A stretch of DNA of 5,656 nucleotides from Erysipelotrichaceae bacterium (GCA_003510215.1 DOKQ01000140.1:1-5656), one strand, 5' to 3'; shown: positions 1-5,656, counted from the first letter of the stretch. Notes: generated by a model not told the origin, from the sequence alone. Translations and numbers: made by a program.

Positions 1-288
1 CGTGATGAGGTTTACCGTGCCATCGAAGATACATCGGGGTTTAGTATTTATACACCGACGGTCCTTGAGATGTTTGATGAGATCAAACAGATAGATCATC
101 CGCTACTGTTTGGGTGGATTGAGCCCATGTTTTTACCAACAGACGTTATTACCAAAGCAGTACATCTTTTCAAAACAAAGGCGAATAGTGAAGATGCTGT
201 GGCTGCATTGACAAAACTTAGTGAGGTTAAGTATGCCAAAGGGCTACTCTATACACCCACCAGTGCAACAAGAGAGGTGGCTATATGA
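1..288 (+). CDS. U32 family protein (YrrN/TrhP1-like), C-terminal part, 5' end outside window
   Basis: The reading frame is open from base 1 and ends at TGA 286-288, so only the last 95 residues are visible. The piece begins RDEVYRAIEDTSGFSIYTPT, which resembles the segment of U32 proteins that follows the cysteine region (an R..Y...ED..G..I pattern). Further on it has a GWIEPMFLPTDVITKAVHLF stretch, comparable to the usual SFKIEG...Y....T..YR stretch. The catalytic and cysteine region is off-window, so the assignment rests on this similarity and on the complete U32 gene that follows with a 4-base overlap. In B. subtilis two U32 genes, yrrN and yrrO, are adjacent and both are needed to make 5-hydroxyuridine at tRNA position 34. 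By analogy this is the YrrN-type partner. The 'peptidase' family name is historical, and a protease role is not favoured here. An internal ATG at base 70 is not a credible start, because the frame and the similarity continue upstream of it. Confidence 0.75.
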   Translation, partial: RDEVYRAIEDTSGFSIYTPTVLEMFDEIKQIDHPLLFGWIEPMFLPTDVITKAVHLFKTKANSEDAVAALTKLSEVKYAKGLLYTPTSATREVAI

Positions 289-1487
289 CATCCATCGAAC
301 TACTAGCTCCGGCAGGAGATTTAATGCGATTAAAAACCGCTGTTAACTTTGGTGCCAATGCGGTTTATATTGGTGGAAAGAAGTTTTCATTGCGTTCACG
401 CGCGAGTAATTTTGACTTAGATGATATTAAAGCAGGAGCAGAGTATGCTCATGCCTTTGGTGCAAAATTGTTTGTTACCATTAATATGATTCCCCATCAG
501 GAAGACTTAGAGGGATTAAAAGAATATATTATCTCATTGGATCGCGCAGGCGTGGATGCTGTGATTGTGGCTTCACTTTATGTGGCGAAGGTAGCAAGAG
601 TGTGCAGCGAACGCATGGAAGTGCATCTTTCCACGCAACTGTCATCGACCAATGCTCAATCACTGCGTTTCTATCGTTCATTAGGTATTGACCGGGTTGT
701 GTTGGCTCGCGAATGTTCCATGGAAGATGTGGAGGAAATTGCCAAGCTTGGGATCGTTCCTATTGAAGTGTTTGTGCACGGAGGCATGTGTGTGAATGTG
801 TCGGGACGATGTACCTTAAGTAATTATATGACAACACGAGATGCCAACCGAGGTGGGTGTGCCCAAAGCTGTCGCTGGAAGTATGAGGTGTTCTCGAAAG
901 ATCACGCCCTGCTTAGTGATGAGTCCACCTTGTTTTCGATGAGTTCCAAGGATCTTAATGCAGTTACTGTGATGCCGCGTCTATTAACAAGTGGTGTTGT
1001 GAGTCTGAAAATTGAAGGCCGAATGAAATCTGAGTACTATATTGCCACCGTAGTGGGTGCGTATCGAAGATTGATTGATGATTTACTTGCAGGTAAGGAC
1101 CGTGTGGAATCCATTCAAAAAGCTGCCAATGAAATTCAGCGTGCTGAAAACAGAGCCACATTCTCCGGATTCTATGAGTCCATGCCATCCGAAGAGGGTC
1201 ATCTTTATGGCGCTAATGGTCAGCCTGTCACACAGGAGTTTGTTGGAACGGTTGTATCTTATGATCCATCGACTTCACTGGCAAAAGTTCAGGTTCGAAA
1301 CCACTTTGAAGTTGGTCATACGTTGGAAGTGTTTGGTCCAAAACTGGATCATGTACGATTTGTTTTGAAAGAGCTTGTGAATAGTGAGGATGAACAGGTA
1401 AGTCGTGTTTATAAACCGATGGAAATAGTTACACTGAAAATCCCATTTGAAGTGTCTGAAAACGACTTTATTCGGAGGATTGCATGA
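285..1487 (+). CDS. trhP: U32 family tRNA wobble-uridine hydroxylation protein (TrhP/YrrO-like)
   Basis: This 400-residue protein probably helps convert U34 of tRNA to 5-hydroxyuridine, the prephenate-dependent TrhP pathway known from E. coli (YegQ) and B. subtilis (YrrN/YrrO). The N-terminus ELLAPAGDLMRLKTAVNFGA is the classic U32 barrel start. The family signature lies at residues 161-179 (EVFVHGGMC....GRCTLS). Cys169, Cys176, Cys192 and Cys196 are well placed to bind the iron-sulfur cluster expected in this family. A conserved LKIEGRMKSEYYIA block lies at 241-254. From about residue 318 to 386 follows the U32 C-terminal beta domain (FVGTVVSYDP...HFEVGHTLEVFGP). Length fits YrrO-type proteins. 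The ATG overlaps the upstream stop as ATGA, and AGAGAGGTGG lies just before it, so translational coupling to the upstream U32 protein is likely. The family is clear; the exact substrate is inferred from homology. Confidence 0.9.
   Translation: MTSIELLAPAGDLMRLKTAVNFGANAVYIGGKKFSLRSRASNFDLDDIKAGAEYAHAFGAKLFVTINMIPHQEDLEGLKEYIISLDRAGVDAVIVASLYVAKVARVCSERMEVHLSTQLSSTNAQSLRFYRSLGIDRVVLARECSMEDVEEIAKLGIVPIEVFVHGGMCVNVSGRCTLSNYMTTRDANRGGCAQSCRWKYEVFSKDHALLSDESTLFSMSSKDLNAVTVMPRLLTSGVVSLKIEGRMKSEYYIATVVGAYRRLIDDLLAGKDRVESIQKAANEIQRAENRATFSGFYESMPSEEGHLYGANGQPVTQEFVGTVVSYDPSTSLAKVQVRNHFEVGHTLEVFGPKLDHVRFVLKELVNSEDEQVSRVYKPMEIVTLKIPFEVSENDFIRRIA
1474..1479 (+). promoter_or_regulatory. Ribosome binding site GGAGGA of the SpoU methyltransferase gene
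   Basis: GGAGGA lies inside the 3' end of the U32 gene. Two ATG codons follow back to back, at 1484 and 1487. After GGAGGA the gap is 4 nt to the first ATG and 7 nt to the second. The second is nearer the usual optimum, while the first gives the ATGA overlap with the upstream stop. The two choices differ by one methionine only. Confidence 0.75.
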
Positions 1488-2200
1488 TGATTATTGAAGG
1501 AGCACTCTCAGTCAAGGCAGCTATGGAAAGTGGCCGACGAACGATTGAAAAGGTATGGATTGATCAGAAACGAAAAAGCAAAGATACCAATTATATTGTC
1601 TTTTTGTCACATCAGAAGCAAATAAATCTTGAGTTTGTATCAAGAGAACAGATTGATTCGTTAGCTACCGGTTCGACACATGGTGGTGTCATCGCCTTTG
1701 TATCAACCCGCAAATTTGACCCATTACCGAAAAACCCGAACTTTGTGCTATTGCTTGAAGGGATTGAAGATCCATTTAATCTGGGACAATGCATTCGCAC
1801 TGCCTACACAGCAGGGGTACAGGCGATTATCACACCGATGCGACGTATCGATTCAATGGATTCAGTAATCCTCAAAGCTTCTGCCGGTGCAAGTGAAAGA
1901 ATATCCTGGGTAATGAGCGAATCGCTTAAAGACACACTGATGGCACTTAAAGAGGCAGGGGTTACCGTCGTCTCTGCGTTGCGTAACAGTGGTTCGTCCG
2001 ATATCTTTAAAACGGATTTATCCATGCCCGTCTGTATTTGCATCGGTGGTGAAAAACGTGGGTTATCCACGGAAGTGATTGAGCAAACGGATGTGTTCAG
2101 TCACATTGAGTATCCCACAGAGGTTAAAGTTGCCTTAAGTGCAACTGCAGCCGCAACCATTTACATTTATGAAATTGTTCGACAAAAAAAGCCAGTTTAA
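1484..2200 (+). CDS. SpoU/TrmH-family RNA 2'-O-methyltransferase, target unknown
   Basis: The protein has 238 residues and the layout of SAM-dependent SPOUT-class ribose methyltransferases. Residues 1-80 look like the L30e-like substrate-binding domain (IIEGALSVKAAMESGRRTIE, then THGGVIAFV at 65-73). The trefoil-knot catalytic domain follows from about 87. Motif 1 is at 90-107 (LLEGIEDPFNLGQCIRTA), with the conserved Asn99 and putative catalytic Arg105. Motif 2 is at 187-195 (IGGEKRGLS). Motif 3 is at about 214-231 (VKVALSATAAATIYIYEI). In motif 3 the usual L-N-V-S-V-A is L-S-A-T-A-A, so the family Asn is Ser219. This could mark a subfamily or altered activity. The gene overlaps the U32 gene by 4 bases and is the last in the operon, which suggests a tRNA or rRNA modification role linked to U34 hydroxylation. 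The sequence does not identify the methylated nucleotide, so I give no gene symbol. The family call is firm. Confidence 0.87.
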   Translation: MMIIEGALSVKAAMESGRRTIEKVWIDQKRKSKDTNYIVFLSHQKQINLEFVSREQIDSLATGSTHGGVIAFVSTRKFDPLPKNPNFVLLLEGIEDPFNLGQCIRTAYTAGVQAIITPMRRIDSMDSVILKASAGASERISWVMSESLKDTLMALKEAGVTVVSALRNSGSSDIFKTDLSMPVCICIGGEKRGLSTEVIEQTDVFSHIEYPTEVKVALSATAAATIYIYEIVRQKKPV

Positions 2201-2209
2201 TGGCTTTTT
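2186..2209. terminator. Bidirectional Rho-independent terminator between convergent operons
   Basis: AAAAAGCCA (2186-2194) pairs perfectly with TGGCTTTTT (2201-2209) around a 6-nt loop, GTTTAA. Read on the + strand, the hairpin ends the RNA-modification operon with a T-rich tail running into TTTTTCTT. Read on the - strand, it ends the HAAS-DUF4097 operon and is followed by a 7-T run (A run at 2184-2190). The 5' arm and loop lie inside the methyltransferase gene, and its TAA stop (2198-2200) is in the loop. The - strand stop begins two bases beyond the stem, at 2213. The only 10 bases between the two genes are therefore occupied by this terminator. Confidence 0.88.
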
Positions 2210-2210
2210 C

Positions 2211-3083
2211 TTATGGAATGAAGCGAAGGGCTGTGGTCACACTCTGAATATCCAAGGTGATTCGCTGTTCGCCATTTTCTGAATCAAGATCAACGAGCAG
2301 GTGGGCAAGTGACCGACGGGTACTGCCATCTTTCAATGTCACATAACTGTTCACCCCATTCGAAGAGATTAGCACTCCCTGATCTGGGAACTGTTCGAGA
2401 CGAAGATTGGTTGAGGCAGCCTGAATGGATGCATACAAGTCGCTTTCAGTATGCACGGACATCCCTCCACTTAAGGCAGCAGAGCTAATATTTAACTGGC
2501 CACCTATATCTGTTGCGTTTAGAGTGAGGTTGGCTGTGGATAAAAACATATCCGTCTGAATGTTACCAAGTGTTATATTTGAGTTGGCGGTCTTAATTGT
2601 CAAACGATTCCACTCAATTAGGTCATGTTCATTTGTAATCTGAATCGAAGGGGTCAACGCAACGATGGTGATGGTTCCTGCAAAGTTATCAGGAATCTCA
2701 ACAGATATTTCTGTGATTCGAGCTAGATCTTTACATCCAAATAACCAGTGGCATCGTGGATCATCTACGATTTCAAAAGGTTCACCAACGATGAAATGTC
2801 GATTTGAGATATTGCTTTTCAGTGCTTCAGGGTTTCCCTGCATCCGAATGTTGATTTCTTCCTCAGCACTTGTAGTCAATGTAATTCTCTTTGAGTAGCC
2901 ACCATAAATGGTCAGATGATCTACGGAAGCTATTTCCTGATGCAGTGACAGTTCCGCGATCGTCCCTAGATCTGATGGGTTTTGTGTGATGCTCTGATAT
3001 AGGTTCACACCCCATATAACCATCAGTAAAAGAATGCCACTGATTACAAGCAGTATAGCTGTTTTGATGGAACCGTGTTTCAT
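2211..3083 (-). CDS. Membrane-anchored DUF4097-like beta-repeat protein
   Basis: From the ATG at 3083-3081 this is a 290-residue protein. It has a short basic N-terminus (MKHGSIKTA), one hydrophobic helix at about residues 8-27, and then a long exported domain. That domain has alternating short beta strands and repeated T/S/N-rich turns, for example LTIKTANSNITLGNIQTD and LSTANLTLNATDIGGQLNIS. This matches the beta-helix-like DUF4097 'putative adhesin' class in style and length. The function of that class is poorly known; roles at the envelope are assumed. A C-x5-C pair (Cys111, Cys117, CHWLFGC) lies on the predicted outer side and might form a small disulfide loop. The start was chosen because it makes an ATGA overlap with the upstream membrane-protein gene and has AAAGG 9 nt before it. 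An upstream ATG at 3119 would add 12 polar residues but has no convincing ribosome binding site. The family assignment is by pattern and by its neighbour. Confidence 0.75.
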   Translation of the reverse strand: MKHGSIKTAILLVISGILLLMVIWGVNLYQSITQNPSDLGTIAELSLHQEIASVDHLTIYGGYSKRITLTTSAEEEINIRMQGNPEALKSNISNRHFIVGEPFEIVDDPRCHWLFGCKDLARITEISVEIPDNFAGTITIVALTPSIQITNEHDLIEWNRLTIKTANSNITLGNIQTDMFLSTANLTLNATDIGGQLNISSAALSGGMSVHTESDLYASIQAASTNLRLEQFPDQGVLISSNGVNSYVTLKDGSTRRSLAHLLVDLDSENGEQRITLDIQSVTTALRFIP

Positions 3084-3640
3084 AGGCGAGTACCTTTGAT
3101 CAGAAAACGTCTCAACCATCGAAGTCCATGATACATTCCACTGAAACCGCGTTGGGCTAACATGGAAAAACCAATACCAACCAAGATAAAAGCAATACCT
3201 AATAGACTGTTCGTGGTCTTATCCTGTATCCATAAGACCAAGTTAAAGGGCAAGTGATTAAATAATAACAGCCAAATTCCACTTATGGTTAATGCAAGTG
3301 ATGAACCCCAAAGAGTCAAAGTAACGGTAATAAGAACAAGGTATAGAGGGATGGATACAAAGAGCGAAAGAACGAGAAGAATCGAATTGGGCGAAGACTT
3401 CATTTCATTTTTATCAATATCATCTTGAGTTTCATTAGCGGTGTTTTCCGTTTGTGACTCAGCCTTTAAAGCACGCTCGATAAATTGTAACGGACTTCCC
3501 AACTGGTCAATCCGCGCTGAGTTGCTTTCATGAGTTTGTAATCGCTTATCTAATTGTTCCAAAATAGTTATTTGAGTCTGTAAATCGAGATGCTCTATTT
3601 CAGATTGGACGAGTCGTTTATATTCTTCTTTGGATATCAT
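3080..3640 (-). CDS. HAAS/DUF1700-like domain membrane protein
   Basis: This 186-residue protein has a soluble helical N-terminal domain (about 1-60) that looks like the HAAS/DUF1700 signalling domain. It opens MISKEEYKRLVQSEIEHLDL and ends with a LGSPLQFIERALKA motif at 47-60, the place where the family has its G-SP-x-x-I/F-A signature. An acidic, polar linker follows (about 61-85). Then come three probable membrane helices at about 86-110, 113-135 and 144-163, and a basic C-terminus (GLRWLRRFLIKGTRL) likely to be cytoplasmic. Proteins of this kind commonly precede a DUF4097 gene, as here, with an ATGA overlap. They often sit beside a PadR regulator, which is absent from this window. The molecular role is unknown; a membrane signalling or sensory function is inferred from the family name and context. 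The start is supported by AGAGGTGA, 6 nt before the ATG, and by a good promoter just upstream. Confidence 0.72.
   Translation of the reverse strand: MISKEEYKRLVQSEIEHLDLQTQITILEQLDKRLQTHESNSARIDQLGSPLQFIERALKAESQTENTANETQDDIDKNEMKSSPNSILLVLSLFVSIPLYLVLITVTLTLWGSSLALTISGIWLLLFNHLPFNLVLWIQDKTTNSLLGIAFILVGIGFSMLAQRGFSGMYHGLRWLRRFLIKGTRL
3093..3097 (-). promoter_or_regulatory. Ribosome binding site AAAGG deciding the DUF4097-like start
   Basis: On the - strand AAAGG lies 9 nt before the ATG at 3083. It is within the 3' end of the upstream gene, whose TGA overlaps that ATG. It is a moderate site, but better than what precedes the alternative ATG at 3119, where only a GGAC four bases away is seen. 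Confidence 0.5.
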
Positions 3641-3665
3641 ACCTAATCACCTCTAGTTCATACAG

Positions 3666-3694
3666 AGTATAGCATTGACATCCTTTTCTTTCAA
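3666..3694 (-). promoter_or_regulatory. Sigma-A-type promoter of the HAAS-DUF4097 operon
   Basis: Read on the - strand, TTGAAA (3694-3689) is followed after exactly 17 bp by TATACT (3671-3666). Each hexamer matches consensus at five of six positions. Transcription would start near 3659, giving a leader of only about 19 nt that contains the ribosome binding site. This leaves no room for a riboswitch or attenuator. Confidence 0.75.
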
Positions 3695-3705
3695 GAAAAT
3701 CAATG
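3673..3705. repeat. Interrupted inverted repeat overlapping the HAAS operon promoter
   Basis: TTTTCTT (3684-3690) and AAGAAAA (3693-3699) form an inner inverted repeat with a 2-nt centre. Outside it, CATTGA (3673-3678) and TCAATG (3700-3705) form a second perfectly complementary pair, with 5 unpaired bases on the left side only. The repeat covers the -35 box and spacer of the - strand promoter and lies upstream of both predicted transcription starts. If it matters, it is more likely a DNA operator than an RNA hairpin. No known regulator motif is recognised. Confidence 0.45.
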
Positions 3706-3715
3706 TGACGAGGTA

Positions 3716-3743
3716 GGTGTGATAGACTTTATTTTATAACACC
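3716..3743. repeat. Short inverted repeat GGTGT/ACACC flanking the nadE -35 box
   Basis: GGTGT (3716-3720) and ACACC (3739-3743) are perfect inverse complements. Extended to 8 bases per arm, GGTGTGAT and ATAACACC match at 7 of 8 positions. The pair brackets the -35 element of the nadE promoter (3723-3728) and ends three bases before its -10. The position suits a repressor operator, but the arms are short and chance cannot be excluded. Confidence 0.3.
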
Positions 3744-3751
3744 CGTATAAT
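3723..3751 (+). promoter_or_regulatory. Sigma-A-type promoter of nadE
   Basis: TAGACT (3723-3728, four of six matches to TTGACA) is followed after 17 bp by a perfect TATAAT (3746-3751). A start near 3758 would give a leader of about 20 nt with the ribosome binding site GAGGGAG (3766-3772), 5 nt before the nadE ATG. The promoter is divergent from that of the HAAS operon, with predicted starts about 100 bp apart. Confidence 0.75.
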
Positions 3752-3777
3752 AGAAGAGTAAAGTTGAGGGAGATACC

Positions 3778-5643
3778 ATGAAAATTGCCTTAGGACAAAT
3801 CAATGTTATTGCAAACAATATACAAGCGAATATGGAGTCCATCCAATCGATGGTTGAAGCTGCCAAAGCGCAGAACGCAACGTTGATTGTGTTTCCGGAA
3901 ATGACAGTGGGTGGATATTTCGTTGGGGACAAGTGGAATGACGATGAGTGGGTAGCTGAATGCTCACGGCAAAATGAAGTTATTAAAGAATTAAGTGATG
4001 GTATCGGCATCATTTGGGGAAATGTCAGCTTGGACTATCAAGGAAAGACATATCAGGGACATGATGGGCGCACAGCTCGTTTTAATAGCGTTTTCTTTGC
4101 TTATAACAAAATGTGGGTGCAAAAGGAAAATGGTCAGTCTGGTCAAAGCATTAAGCATCTGTTTCCCAACTATCGGATGTTTGAGGATGCTCGTTTCTTT
4201 ACTTCGGGTTTGACACTTAAGCAGTGGGATAACCAAATTGACGACGCTTCACCCTTTATCTTTGAAGTGGACCAGAAGAAACTGCGGATTTTTCTTCAAG
4301 TATGTGAGGATTTGTGGGATGAGGATTATCCATACTCACCAACAGAACAGGCAGTGAAAGCCGGTAGTGACTGGATTGTAAATGTGTCAAGTTCCGTTTG
4401 GACTTTAAATAAAGAATATTCAAGGCAGAAACAAGTAATCAAAAAGGCGAAACTATACAAATCAGCGATGCCAAATGTGGTTTATGTTAATGCCTGCGGA
4501 ATGCAGAATAATGGGAAAAATGTACTTCTTTTTGATGGCGGTAGTGCGATTTACAGAGGAAATGGTGATTTGTTTTTTCAAGGAAATGATGATTTCAACC
4601 CTTCATGTCATATCGTTTCAACAGAAAATGCAACCATATCGAAACGTACAGAGCATAAACTACTGAACGGTTTGCTAGCGGGTATCCGTTATTTTGATCA
4701 GCAAGTATTTCCTCATAAACCCAAATGGATCATTGGACTATCCGGCGGTCTTGATAGTAGCATCAATGCAGCGTTGTTTACGTTGGCATTAGGTAAAGAT
4801 CGTATGGTGGGTGTAAATATGTCCACAAAGTATAATAGTGAAAAAACGATTATGAATGCAAAAGTACTGGCAATGAAGTGCCAGATGACATATTTGGCAG
4901 GTTCCATTGAACCGATGGTTGACGCAACGCTGGATACGATGAAAGCCATGAATCAGAACCCTCCCTACACATCGCTTACCGTAGAAAACATCCAAGCTCG
5001 TCTTCGTGGCCATCTGCTTTCTTCGTTAGCGTCAACGTATCAGGCAATCATCGTAAACAATGGAAATAAAGTTGAAACAGCTTTAGGCTATTGCACACTT
5101 TATGGAGATACCATTGGGGCGTTATCCCCAATTGGTGATTTAACCAAAATGCAGTTGTTTTTGCTAGCCAAAGAAATCAATGAGATGGTTGGTGATGAAT
5201 GGATCAGTCATAATCTGCTTCCTGTGATTACAGAAGGGAAGATGGTTTGGGATATGGCACCTTCCGCAGAGTTGAAAGAGAAGCAGATAGATCCAATGAA
5301 GTGGGGATATCATGACTGGCTGATTAGCTATCTGACGGATTATCCTGGTCATCGGATTGAATCTTTTATGAGAATGATTCTAAGTGGTGATATTAAACAT
5401 CATTCCGTATATTCCTGGATGGAGTTCTATGGATTGACTGATCCGCACCGCTTTATGGAAGATTTGCAGTGGGTACTCAGACTTATGCACACATCGGTGT
5501 TTAAACGGATTCAGATGCCACCGGTGATTACTGTTAGTCGAGGCAGTTTTGGATTTGATTATCGAGAATCTCAGCTTTCATTTCAACCGACGTCGCAGTT
5601 TCTTGAATTAAAAGAAGCAATCTTGCGTCGTAAAACCATCTGA
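3778..5643 (+). CDS. nadE: Glutamine-dependent NAD+ synthetase
   Basis: This 621-residue cytoplasmic enzyme makes NAD+ from nicotinic acid adenine dinucleotide, ATP and glutamine-derived ammonia, the last step of NAD synthesis. The N-terminal half (about 1-285) is a nitrilase-type glutaminase with the expected triad: Glu41 in FPEM, Lys126 in KHLFPNYRMFEDARFF, and nucleophile Cys176 in QVCEDLW. The C-terminal half is the synthetase. It has the ATP pyrophosphatase P-loop GLSGGLDSS at 320-328, ENIQARLRG at 403-411, NKVETALGYCTLYGD at 430-444, SPIGDLTKMQLFLLA at 450-464 and APSAEL at 494-499. Length fits the long glutamine-using NadE type, so it does not need a separate glutaminase. The ATG follows GAGGGAG by 5 nt and a good promoter lies upstream, so the start is secure. 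It appears to be transcribed on its own from the divergent region. No motif residue looks lost. No terminator is visible before the window ends. Confidence 0.96.
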   Translation: MKIALGQINVIANNIQANMESIQSMVEAAKAQNATLIVFPEMTVGGYFVGDKWNDDEWVAECSRQNEVIKELSDGIGIIWGNVSLDYQGKTYQGHDGRTARFNSVFFAYNKMWVQKENGQSGQSIKHLFPNYRMFEDARFFTSGLTLKQWDNQIDDASPFIFEVDQKKLRIFLQVCEDLWDEDYPYSPTEQAVKAGSDWIVNVSSSVWTLNKEYSRQKQVIKKAKLYKSAMPNVVYVNACGMQNNGKNVLLFDGGSAIYRGNGDLFFQGNDDFNPSCHIVSTENATISKRTEHKLLNGLLAGIRYFDQQVFPHKPKWIIGLSGGLDSSINAALFTLALGKDRMVGVNMSTKYNSEKTIMNAKVLAMKCQMTYLAGSIEPMVDATLDTMKAMNQNPPYTSLTVENIQARLRGHLLSSLASTYQAIIVNNGNKVETALGYCTLYGDTIGALSPIGDLTKMQLFLLAKEINEMVGDEWISHNLLPVITEGKMVWDMAPSAELKEKQIDPMKWGYHDWLISYLTDYPGHRIESFMRMILSGDIKHHSVYSWMEFYGLTDPHRFMEDLQWVLRLMHTSVFKRIQMPPVITVSRGSFGFDYRESQLSFQPTSQFLELKEAILRRKTI

Positions 5644-5650
5644 AATACAG

Positions 5651-5656
5651 TATAAT
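5651..5656 (+). promoter_or_regulatory. Possible -10 element for a gene beyond the window
   Basis: A perfect TATAAT closes the window, eight bases after the nadE stop. At the 17-bp distance the -35 candidate is TCGTAA, inside the end of nadE, with only three of six matches and no TG extension. It may be a promoter for the next gene or chance. The downstream sequence is not visible. Confidence 0.25.

Noticed and set aside
964..1188. Open frames opposite or out of frame within the U32, methyltransferase and nadE genes.
   Set aside because: They lie wholly inside well-supported genes, have no recognisable domains or convincing ribosome binding sites, and look like shadows of the real coding frames.
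285..1487. Annotation as a secreted collagenase or protease, from the 'peptidase U32' name.
   Set aside because: There is no signal peptide. The gene is coupled to another U32 gene and an RNA methyltransferase, and the Cys pattern and domain order fit the tRNA hydroxylation proteins.
3675..3680. Perfect TTGACA on the + strand, suggesting another promoter towards nadE.
   Set aside because: No acceptable -10 lies 16-18 bp downstream: the sequences there are AATCAA or ATCAAT. It is better explained as part of the inverted repeat.
3641..3777. A riboswitch, small RNA or tRNA in the only sizeable intergenic region.
   Set aside because: The 137 bp are largely filled by two divergent promoters with leaders of about 20 nt. 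No cloverleaf or known riboswitch core is visible.
3729..4013. A - strand open frame crossing the nadE start and promoter region.
   Set aside because: It overlaps the nadE promoter and 5' coding region, its product has no recognisable family, and nadE coding is unambiguous there.
1..5656. Mobile element, CRISPR array or defence system.
   Set aside because: There is no transposase, integrase, terminal repeats, spaced direct repeats or nuclease-like genes. All genes are housekeeping or envelope types in tidy operons.

Overview
The window reads as an ordinary chromosomal segment of a low-to-moderate GC Bacillota. The evidence is strong GGAGG-type ribosome binding sites, sigma-A style promoters with 17-bp spacers, a B. 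subtilis-like pair of adjacent U32 genes, and a HAAS-DUF4097 gene pair typical of Firmicutes. The flavour of the proteins suggests Erysipelotrichia or a relative, but that placement is a guess. TGA is used as a stop four times and never inside a gene, which fits translation table 11. I see no mobile element, CRISPR array, tRNA or rRNA.

Region 1 (1-2200, + strand) is the 3' part of a co-directional operon. It holds the C-terminal end of a first U32 protein (YrrN-like), a complete second U32 protein (YrrO/TrhP-like, tRNA wobble-uridine hydroxylation) and a SpoU/TrmH-family RNA 2'-O-methyltransferase. Both junctions are 4-base ATGA overlaps, so the three proteins are probably translationally coupled. 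Together they form an RNA-modification operon. The operon ends at a compact terminator hairpin whose 5' arm and loop encode the last residues and stop codon of the methyltransferase gene.

Region 2 (2211-3640, - strand) runs towards region 1 and shares that terminator, which works in both directions. It holds a two-gene operon: a HAAS/DUF1700-like membrane protein, then a membrane-anchored DUF4097-like beta-repeat protein, again joined by an ATGA overlap. Such pairs often sit beside a PadR-type regulator, but none lies in this window.

Region 3 (3641-3777) is a 137-bp divergent promoter region. A good sigma-A promoter faces each way, both predicted leaders are only about 20 nt, and two inverted repeats overlap or flank the -35 elements. 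Region 4 (3778-5643, + strand) is a complete glutamine-dependent NAD+ synthetase with all recognisable catalytic motifs. The last bases contain a TATAAT that may belong to a promoter for a gene beyond the window.

I found no clearly novel biological system. The most useful leads are the coupling of a wobble-uridine hydroxylase to a SpoU methyltransferase of unknown target, the variant third motif in that methyltransferase, and the palindromes in the divergent promoter region.
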